Shown piece by piece: positions 57,872 to 64,000 of a DNA stretch of 64,000 nt. The translations under genes and the position numbers were made by a program. The stretch comes from Radiobacillus kanasensis (lineage in GTDB: Bacteria > Bacillota > Bacilli > Bacillales > Amphibacillaceae), in NCBI RefSeq assembly GCF_021049245.1, contig NZ_CP088020.1, positions 2,610,001 to 2,674,000 on the forward strand. The letters are read 5' to 3'. Below the pieces are notes generated by a model, which saw only the letters and a list, made by a program, of their open reading frames with translations, searched no databases and was not told the origin of the DNA. Position 1 is the stretch's first letter, and each line of letters begins with the position of its first letter.

Positions 57872-59014
57872 ATGAAGATTGTTTCGATAGAACCAACACC
57901 TAGTCCCCATTCCATGAAAATCAACATAAACGAAACATTACCTGATGGACAAAGTGCCAACTATAAATCTGGAGACCATGTAGAAACAGCACCTAACATT
58001 ATTCAACAGCTATTGAAAATTGAAGGGGTGAAAGGGCTCTATCACGTCGCGGACTTCCTTGCCTTGGAACGCCATCCAAAAGTAGCATGGGAATCCATTC
58101 TTCCTGAAGTTAGAAGCGTATTCGGTCAAACGGAAGAAGTTACTTCTACTCAAGCTTCCTCGGTTACGGATGAAGAGGATCCATATAAAGAAATAAAAGT
58201 CTTTCTGCAAATGTATCGAGATATCCCGATTCAGATTAAGCTACAAGAAGGGGAAGAAGAACATAGAGTTGGGCTACCTAGCGAATTTATGGACGCAGTC
58301 ATGAAGGCTTCCGCAGATTCTCCATCATTTGTAATGGAACGTAAATGGGTAGAACAGAGTACTCGTTATGGCACCGTGGATGAGATTGGAAAAGAAGTAA
58401 AAGAAGAAATCCTGGCAAGCTACGATGTGGAGAGATTGGAAAAACTCGTCCATCTGGCTTTGGAATCGGAATCCATAGAGGAAACGAAACCAACTGAAAC
58501 TGTATCTAGCTTATTAAACGCATTTTATAGTAAAGATTGGAAAGTACGGTATGCCGCATTAGATAAAATGGATCCCACTTTTGAAACAATACCAGTCCTC
58601 GAAAAAGCTCTGCAAGATGAAAAAGCCTCCATTCGAAGACTTGCTACAGCTTATCTTGGAATGATAGAGGAGCCTGAAGTGCTTCCCTATTTATTTATTG
58701 CGTTAAAGGATAAAGCTGTTACGGTAAGAAGGACCGCTGGTGATTGCCTATCCGATTTAGGTTTTAAAGAAGCAATGCCCAATGTGATCGAATCGTTAAA
58801 GGATTCTAATCGTCTCGTGCGTTGGAGAGCTGCGATGTTTCTATTTGAACTAGGAGACGAAACTGCGCTTAAAGCGTTAAAAGAAGCTGCTGATGATCCA
58901 GAATTCGAGGTACGAATGCAGATTAAGTTGGCCATCGAACGCATTGAAGGTGGAGAAGAAGCAAAAGGGTCTGTTTGGCATCAAATGACACAAGCAACAA
59001 AAAATAATCAATAG
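57872..59014 (+). CDS. HEAT-repeat protein with Nfu-N domain (YpgR/CvfC-type)
   Basis: 380-aa soluble protein. The N-terminal 85 residues resemble the Nfu/NifU N-terminal domain (VSIEPTPSPHSMKININET, VKGLYHVADFLALER). The C-terminal half (about residues 220-365) is a set of HEAT-like repeats: DWKVRYAALDKM, ASIRRLATAYLG, VTVRRTAGDCLSDLG, RLVRWRAAMFLFELGD. The family includes staphylococcal virulence factor CvfC. GGGGGAACATTGGA precedes the ATG. A bacilliredoxin gene follows after 15 bases. Confidence 0.87.
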   Translation: MKIVSIEPTPSPHSMKININETLPDGQSANYKSGDHVETAPNIIQQLLKIEGVKGLYHVADFLALERHPKVAWESILPEVRSVFGQTEEVTSTQASSVTDEEDPYKEIKVFLQMYRDIPIQIKLQEGEEEHRVGLPSEFMDAVMKASADSPSFVMERKWVEQSTRYGTVDEIGKEVKEEILASYDVERLEKLVHLALESESIEETKPTETVSSLLNAFYSKDWKVRYAALDKMDPTFETIPVLEKALQDEKASIRRLATAYLGMIEEPEVLPYLFIALKDKAVTVRRTAGDCLSDLGFKEAMPNVIESLKDSNRLVRWRAAMFLFELGDETALKALKEAADDPEFEVRMQIKLAIERIEGGEEAKGSVWHQMTQATKNNQ

Positions 59015-59029
59015 AAATGGGGTAATTTT

Positions 59030-59458
59030 ATGCATCCTTATGAACAATATATGAAAGAAGTATCTCAACCGATGAGAGATGAATTAACGAATGCAGGCTT
59101 TTCAGAATTAACAACGCCTGAAGCAGTTGACACTTTTATGGGGGAAACGAAAGGAACCTCCCTAGTGGTCGTGAATTCTGTTTGTGGCTGTGCAGCAGGA
59201 TTAGCACGACCTGCCATCCGCGAATCATTATCTAATGAGAAAAAACCAGAACATCTCGTAACTGTTTTTGCTGGACAAGATCGAGAAGCGACCGCAAGAA
59301 TGCGTGACTACTTTGAAGGGATTGAACCCTCCTCTCCATCCGTAGCTCTCTTGAAGGATGGGCAAGTCGTACATTTTGTTCCAAGAGAAAATATTGAAGA
59401 CCATGATATCGAAGAGATTGTTTCTAATCTTACAAAAGCATATAAAGAATATTGCTAA
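59030..59458 (+). CDS. brxA: Bacilliredoxin BrxA (YphP)
   Basis: 142-aa thioredoxin-fold protein that removes bacillithiol from S-bacillithiolated proteins. The active site is NSVCGCAAGLARPA (CGC). Conserved FAGQDREATARMR and PSSPSVALLKDG follow. It implies a bacillithiol-making Firmicute. YqiW (BrxB) is the alternative, but the first residues resemble YphP. A terminator follows. Confidence 0.92.
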   Translation: MHPYEQYMKEVSQPMRDELTNAGFSELTTPEAVDTFMGETKGTSLVVVNSVCGCAAGLARPAIRESLSNEKKPEHLVTVFAGQDREATARMRDYFEGIEPSSPSVALLKDGQVVHFVPRENIEDHDIEEIVSNLTKAYKEYC

Positions 59459-59465
59459 CACACAG

Positions 59466-59496
59466 AAAAGGATGGCTATAATCATGCCATCCTTTT
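59466..59496. terminator. Bidirectional terminator
   Basis: AAAAGGATGGC/GCCATCCTTTT stem between convergent genes. Confidence 0.88.
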
Positions 59497-59501
59497 TTCT
59501 G

Positions 59502-59810
59502 TCAGGAAGAAAAAACTTCTGGATATGTAGTCAAGAAATAAGGAAGCAATTCATTCCTCTCTGCCTGTAAGTGTGGACATATCTGCTGGCCAAGTGGTGC
59601 CGGGAACACTCTTTTTCCACAAAGCTGACATGTTTCCTTTGTTCGGAAAATATGCTTTATGTTAATGGCAATATAATCTGTATTTTTTCCTACTAACATC
59701 TGATAATGTTGCTCATTGATCTCAAATCGTATGTTATATCCACTAAATTCTGCTGCTTTGGTTACGACTACTTGTCTAATATCCAAGTTCTGTACAATTG
59801 TTTCCCCCAA
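59502..59810 (-). CDS. Small protein with possible zinc site, unknown function
   Basis: 102 aa. CQLCGKRV and a later ICPH give three Cys and one His that could hold zinc. The N-terminal half is rich in beta strands (NIRFEINEQHYQMLVG). TTG at 59810 has AAAGGAG nine bases upstream and is preferred to a TTG at 59819. Family not recognised. Confidence 0.7.
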   Translation of the reverse strand: MGETIVQNLDIRQVVVTKAAEFSGYNIRFEINEQHYQMLVGKNTDYIAINIKHIFRTKETCQLCGKRVFPAPLGQQICPHLQAERNELLPYFLTTYPEVFSS

Positions 59811-59870
59811 CTCTACCAACTCCTTTATTGATTACTTCTATTTTAATGGGAACGGACAAAGTATCCTAAC

Positions 59871-59905
59871 AAAAAGAGCCAAAGGAAGAAACTCCCTTGG
59901 CTCTT
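59871..59905 (-). terminator. Terminator of the YfhD-like gene
   Basis: AGAGCCAAGGGA/TTCCTTTGGCTCT stem followed by TTTTT on the minus strand. Confidence 0.85.
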
Positions 59906-59913
59906 ATAATACG

Positions 59914-60093
59914 TTATTTTTTGTGTGCTCTAGAATCAGCAGCTTTGGAACGAGCTTGCGCTTCCATATCTTCGTTATCTGCAAATTCTTTAGAGAATTC
60001 TACATCGATGCCATCTGTGGTTTTTTCGTACTTTGGCGTTTGGGCAAGCTTGTGTCTACTCTTGCTTTTGTTATTGTGATCATCTCTTCCCAT
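59914..60093 (-). CDS. YfhD-like small protein
   Basis: 59-aa hydrophilic protein, MGRDDHNNKSKSRHKL start and DVEFSKEFADNEDMEAQARS centre, matching the YfhD family of sporeformers. The basic N-terminal half and acidic C-terminal half are typical. Function unknown. AGAGGTG precedes the ATG. Confidence 0.8.
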   Translation of the reverse strand: MGRDDHNNKSKSRHKLAQTPKYEKTTDGIDVEFSKEFADNEDMEAQARSKAADSRAHKK

Positions 60094-60387
60094 TCAAGAA
60101 CACCTCTTTTCCTTTTTTCAAGCTTAGATTTTCCGCACTGTACCTTTTTCATTCTTAGAAAAATGTGTCTCTTTTCATTGATTCCTTAAAGGAAAAAAAT
60201 AGATAAGATACCGGTTACTACTACAATTGTGTCTTTTCTTTGACTAAAAAGCGGACGTTTCATGAACTCTTTTTGACAAGGCTGTGAAGGTGGGTTTTCC
60301 GTTCGTTATCAGGTGGTATTATGTCAAAGGAACACAGAAATTATTATTAAGATTACTTTGAAGAGCAAGTAGAAGGGAGTCCAGAAC

Positions 60388-61395
60388 ATGAGATTTCTTA
60401 AATATATAATCCCTCTCGTTCTGTTATTGGCAGTTCTTACTGGATGTGAAACAAATTTGGTGGTCCTTGATCCACAAGGTCCTGTCGCAGCTAAACAAGC
60501 AGACTTAATTATCTTCTCCATGATATTAATGGCTGTTGTTGTAGTCGTGGTATTTGCCCTATTTGGATTCATCGTATGGAAATACCGAGAAAAACCAGAA
60601 AACATGGATAAGGAGCCTGAAGAAGAGGAAGGCAGTAAAGCACTAGAGATAACTTGGTTTATCATCCCTGTTATTATTGTTACGATCCTTTCCGTCCCTA
60701 CAGTTATGGCTACTTATGAATTAGAAGAAATCCCAGAAGCTTATGATCATAAAGAGCCTTTGGTTGTCCATGTAACTTCTGCAGACTGGAAATGGATCTT
60801 TAGTTATCCGGAGCAAGGAATCGAAACAGTGAACTACTTAAATATTCCAGCAGATACTCCAGTCTTATTTAAACTGACCTCTACAGGTACTATGCAATCC
60901 TTTTGGGTACCAGCATTGGGTGGTCAAAAATATACGATGGCCAACATGCAAACAAAGCTTTATTTAGTAGCAGATAATCCAGGAACCTATCTTGGAAGAA
61001 ACACAAACTTCAACGGAAAAGGTTATGCACACATGGACTTCGAAGTCGAGGCCCAAACAAGTGAAGACTTTAACAAGTGGGTTCAAGAAATAAAAGAAAC
61101 AGCTCCAGATTTAACAAAAGAGAAATATGTACAAATCGTACAACCGGGTCAAGTTGGAAGAATGACATTTAACGAAACACACTTACAATGGTTCCAACAC
61201 GCTGACCATCATTCAGAGCTTCTAACAGACCCAGAAGATTACGAAATTAATCACGATGGTTCTTCCGAAGAACATCAAGAAGAAGCAGAAAAAGAAGAAG
61301 AACCACATAATATGGAGGAAGAACATGGTGACCACAATATGGAACATATCCATAACCATGGTTCCTCAGATGAACAAGGAGGCGAATCAGAATGA
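60388..61395 (+). CDS. qoxA: Cytochrome aa3 quinol oxidase subunit II
   Basis: 335-aa lipoprotein (lipobox LTGC) with two membrane helices (about residues 38-62 and 88-107), then a cupredoxin domain. The CuA cysteine pair of cytochrome c oxidases is missing: the region reads GRNTNFNGKGYAHMDF. It therefore takes electrons from menaquinol. A tail of about 60 residues rich in His and Glu closes the protein. AGGGAG precedes the ATG. First gene of qoxABCD. Confidence 0.95.
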   Translation: MRFLKYIIPLVLLLAVLTGCETNLVVLDPQGPVAAKQADLIIFSMILMAVVVVVVFALFGFIVWKYREKPENMDKEPEEEEGSKALEITWFIIPVIIVTILSVPTVMATYELEEIPEAYDHKEPLVVHVTSADWKWIFSYPEQGIETVNYLNIPADTPVLFKLTSTGTMQSFWVPALGGQKYTMANMQTKLYLVADNPGTYLGRNTNFNGKGYAHMDFEVEAQTSEDFNKWVQEIKETAPDLTKEKYVQIVQPGQVGRMTFNETHLQWFQHADHHSELLTDPEDYEINHDGSSEEHQEEAEKEEEPHNMEEEHGDHNMEHIHNHGSSDEQGGESE

Positions 61396-63338
61396 GTCTA
61401 GATAAACTTTTAGTAGACGGTGGACCACTAATTATTGGCTCCCAAATTGCGATTGGCCTAACAATAGTTTCCATTCTTTTCTTAATTACGTACCTGAAAA
61501 AGTGGAAGTACCTATGGAAAGAATGGTTTACGACAGTAGACCATAAAAGAATAGGTATTATGTATATTTTAGCTGGTGTTGTCATGTTCTTCCGTGGTGG
61601 TGTGGATGGCTTATTAATGAAAGCCCAAACGTCACGCCCGAACATGGAGTTATTAGATGCACAGCACTATGATGAGATTTTTACCACACACGGCGTTATT
61701 ATGATTCTTTTCATGGCAATGCCGATGTTAATTGGGATTATGAACGTGGTTATTCCTCTACAAATTGGAGCACGTGACGTTGCATTTCCCAAACTGAACG
61801 CATTAAGCTTTTGGTTATTCTTTGCTGGTGCGATGTTATTTAACGTTTCCTTCGTAGTTGGAGGATCACCAGACGCTGGTTGGACTTCTTATTTTCCATT
61901 AGCCGGTAAAGAATTCACACCTGGCGTAGGAAATAACTATTATGCGATTGCCCTACAAATTGCAGGTATTGGTACGTTAGCAACAGGGATTAACTTTATC
62001 GTAACGATTTTGAAAATGCGTGCACCGGGAATGAAGTTAATGAAAATGCCGATGTTTACATGGACTTCTTTTATTACATCCATCATCATCGTTGCTGCAT
62101 TCCCTATTTTCACCGTAGCACTTGCATTTATGACATTAGATCGTTTATTCGGTACCCATTTCTTCACAGTCGCAGCAGGTGGAGATCCAATGCTTTGGCT
62201 CAACCTATTTTGGCTTTGGGGTCATCCTGAGGTTTATATTGTTGTTTTACCTGCTTTTGGTATGTTTTCCGAAGTTATTGCTACATTCGCAAGAAAGAAT
62301 CTTTATGGGTATAAATCCATGGTACTCTCCATTGTAGGAATTGCCTTTTTAAGTATGCTCGTGTGGGTTCACCACTTCTACACAATGGGATCTGGACCTG
62401 CCGTTAACTCTGTTTTCTCGATAACGACCATGATGATTGCCATTCCTACTGGAGTCAAGATCTTCAACTGGTTGTTCACGATGAGAAAAGGACGCATTAA
62501 GTTTACCAATGCGATGCTTTGGTCATTAGCATTCATTCCTTGCTTTACGATTGGTGGGGTAACAGGTGTTATGCTAGCAATGGCCGCAGCCGATTACCAA
62601 TATCATAATACAATGTTTCTAGTGGCACACTTCCACTACGTATTAATTCCTGGTGTGGTATTCGCCGTATTTGCTGGCCTTTACTACTGGTGGCCAAAAA
62701 TGTTTGGCTTCTGCCTAAATGAAAAAATAGGGAAATGGCATTTCTGGCTATTCGTTATTGGATTTAACATGACATTCATGCCGATGTTCTTTGTTGGACT
62801 AAAAGGAATGTCCCGCCGTATGTACACATACTCAGAGGGACTAGGTTGGGAAGGTCTACTAGGCTTCTCGGCAGTAGGATCTCTAGTATTAGCAGCAGGT
62901 TTTGCTGCACTATGCTACAACATCTATTGGAGCTTCCGATATGCACCAAGAAATGTCGGAAACGACCCATGGGATGCTCGTACTCTAGAATGGGCAACCG
63001 CATCTCCTGCACCACATTATAACTTTGCGAAAACACCAGAAGTATCATCTCTTGATGAGTACTGGGTGATGAAAAAAGAAGGCAGAACAGATTTGAAGAA
63101 AGAAGAAATTACAGATATTCATATGCCTAGTAATGCGTGGTCACCATTCTTTATGTGTGTCGCATTTGGAGTCGTTGGCTTCTTCTTAGTATTTGAATGG
63201 TTTACACTTGCCGCAATCTCAGCTGTCGCCATTGTTATCGGGCTTATTGCCAATTCATTTGATTATGATGAAGGCTATCATGTTTCCGCGGAAGAAGTAG
63301 AAGAAGCGGAACGTAAATGGAGAGGTGAACTGAAATGA
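61392..63338 (+). CDS. qoxB: Cytochrome aa3 quinol oxidase subunit I
   Basis: 648-aa proton-pumping core subunit of the terminal oxidase. Heme and copper ligands are clear: TTHGVIM, WGHPEVY (His-Tyr pair), VHHF and AHFHYVLIPG. About 14-15 membrane spans. ATGA overlap with qoxA. Confidence 0.98.
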   Translation: MSLDKLLVDGGPLIIGSQIAIGLTIVSILFLITYLKKWKYLWKEWFTTVDHKRIGIMYILAGVVMFFRGGVDGLLMKAQTSRPNMELLDAQHYDEIFTTHGVIMILFMAMPMLIGIMNVVIPLQIGARDVAFPKLNALSFWLFFAGAMLFNVSFVVGGSPDAGWTSYFPLAGKEFTPGVGNNYYAIALQIAGIGTLATGINFIVTILKMRAPGMKLMKMPMFTWTSFITSIIIVAAFPIFTVALAFMTLDRLFGTHFFTVAAGGDPMLWLNLFWLWGHPEVYIVVLPAFGMFSEVIATFARKNLYGYKSMVLSIVGIAFLSMLVWVHHFYTMGSGPAVNSVFSITTMMIAIPTGVKIFNWLFTMRKGRIKFTNAMLWSLAFIPCFTIGGVTGVMLAMAAADYQYHNTMFLVAHFHYVLIPGVVFAVFAGLYYWWPKMFGFCLNEKIGKWHFWLFVIGFNMTFMPMFFVGLKGMSRRMYTYSEGLGWEGLLGFSAVGSLVLAAGFAALCYNIYWSFRYAPRNVGNDPWDARTLEWATASPAPHYNFAKTPEVSSLDEYWVMKKEGRTDLKKEEITDIHMPSNAWSPFFMCVAFGVVGFFLVFEWFTLAAISAVAIVIGLIANSFDYDEGYHVSAEEVEEAERKWRGELK

Positions 63339-63940
63339 GTACACATACTCAATCAACCGGACCATTAGAATATCGTGGATTACAAAATCAAATGAATATA
63401 TTAGGGTTTTGGATTTTTCTTGGAGCAGAGATCGTTCTCTTCTCCACCCTATTCGCTTCTTATTTTGTTTTAGAAATGAATACAGCAGGCGGACCGACTC
63501 AAGCAGAATTATTCAAAATCAAAGATGTTATGATCGAAACTATGCTTCTTTTAACTAGTAGCTTCACATCCGGTTTGGCTATTCACCAAATGCGTGAAGG
63601 CAAACTTAAAGGATTAATTAGTTGGATGATTGTTACGTTACTACTTGGTCTTGGCTTTGTTTATATGGAGGTTACTGAATTTATCCATTATGTCCATGAA
63701 GGAGCAACGATTCAAACAAGTGCATTTCTATCTGCATTCTTTACTTTACTTGGAACACATGGATTGCACGTATCTCTAGGAATTGGTTGGATTACACTTA
63801 TTCTTATTCAACTAGCTCGCAGAGGACTAACACCTGTAACAGCAAGAAAGACGTTTATTGCTAGTCTTTATTGGCACTTCTTAGATGTTGTTTGGATTTT
63901 CATCTTTACATTCGTCTATCTGAAAGGGATGGTGATGTAA
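63335..63940 (+). CDS. qoxC: Cytochrome aa3 quinol oxidase subunit III
   Basis: 201-aa subunit with five membrane spans. GFWIFLGAEIVLFSTLFASY at the N-terminus and GTHGLHVSLGIGWI are the family signatures. ATGA overlap with qoxB behind GAGGTG. Confidence 0.97.
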   Translation: MSTHTQSTGPLEYRGLQNQMNILGFWIFLGAEIVLFSTLFASYFVLEMNTAGGPTQAELFKIKDVMIETMLLLTSSFTSGLAIHQMREGKLKGLISWMIVTLLLGLGFVYMEVTEFIHYVHEGATIQTSAFLSAFFTLLGTHGLHVSLGIGWITLILIQLARRGLTPVTARKTFIASLYWHFLDVVWIFIFTFVYLKGMVM

Positions 63941-63941
63941 G

Positions 63942-64000
63942 ATGGCGAAAGAGCATAAAAATTCATTCTGGAATCATGTAGTAGGGTTTGTGTTATCCAT
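63942..64000 (+). CDS. qoxD: Quinol oxidase subunit IV (start only)
   Basis: The first 19 codons only: a hydrophilic start, then NHVVGFVLS, matching the N-terminus expected for QoxD. It starts two bases after the qoxC stop. The rest lies beyond the window. Confidence 0.88.
   Translation, partial: MAKEHKNSFWNHVVGFVLS

Noticed and set aside
60388..61395. Cytochrome c oxidase subunit II (CtaC)
   Set aside because: The CuA cysteines are absent and no cytochrome c domain follows, so it is a quinol oxidase subunit.

Overview
The window is chromosomal DNA from a low-GC, endospore-forming member of the Bacillaceae. A halophilic or alkaliphilic genus near Oceanobacillus, Virgibacillus or Halobacillus would fit, but the genus is inference. 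Evidence for a sporeformer: an alpha/beta-type small acid-soluble spore protein, the coat-associated kinase-like protein YutH, the sporulation protein YunB and a YozQ-like protein. Gene order follows the Bacillus subtilis blocks hom-thrC / yutH-yutG-yutF-yutE-yutD-yutC-lytH / yunB-yunC-yunD-yunE / sufCDSUB / metNPQ / yusE-yusF-gcvH-yusI. Transporters, c-di-GMP genes, an IS element and dispersed repeats are inserted at the breaks.

Layout. 1-4.0 kb: thrC (cut by the edge), hom, a roughly 500-bp structured repeat and a 2-hydroxyacid dehydrogenase. 4.0-11.6 kb: the yut block and the M23 peptidase LytH. 11.6-15.6 kb: an NSS transporter with a 34-aa MetS-like subunit, then an NhaC-family transporter behind a lysine riboswitch. 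16-20.8 kb: yunB, an HD-GYP gene, yunC, yunD, yunE. 21-22 kb: two small membrane proteins. 22.2-27.4 kb: the Fe-S assembly operon sufCDSUB. 28-31 kb: the methionine ABC transporter metNPQ under a SAM-I riboswitch. 31-33.1 kb: redoxins, a TOPRIM protein, gcvH and an ArsC/Spx-like protein. 33.2-35.7 kb: an accessory island with an IS110-family element between two copies of a Bacillaceae GC-rich repeat. 35.7-41.8 kb: proline dehydrogenase, csoR-copZ, a Zur-type zinc operon (znuACB-zur), paired fluC/crcB genes and a GtrA protein. 41.9-44.9 kb: UspA, a SulP transporter and a YndM-like protein. 45-46.9 kb: an EAL gene and a CBS-GGDEF-like gene that look like one split protein. 46.9-51.9 kb: an acyl-CoA dehydrogenase, a YczE-like protein, and an MCP, CheW and CheX set. 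52.3-56.2 kb: a Fur-type siderophore ABC transporter (yclNOPQ-like). 56.4-57.1 kb: a cysteine-free A-type-carrier-like protein and a decayed heme monooxygenase gene. 57.2-60.1 kb: SASP, YozQ-like, a HEAT-repeat protein, bacilliredoxin and YfhD-like. 60.4-64 kb: the quinol oxidase operon qoxABC(D), cut by the edge.

The main theme is metal, sulfur and amino-acid homeostasis with visible control elements: SAM-I and lysine riboswitches, a Zur box, a CsoR-type operator and two Fur-type promoters. No clearly new multi-gene defence or mobile system was found. The observations most worth a second look are: the modular structured repeat present in a long and a short form; the candidate bridge RNA of the IS110 element; the A-type-carrier-like protein with histidines where cysteines are expected; the split EAL / CBS-GGDDY pair; the heme monooxygenase pseudogene that keeps an intact-looking iron-regulated promoter; and a terminator cassette repeated downstream of three unrelated genes.
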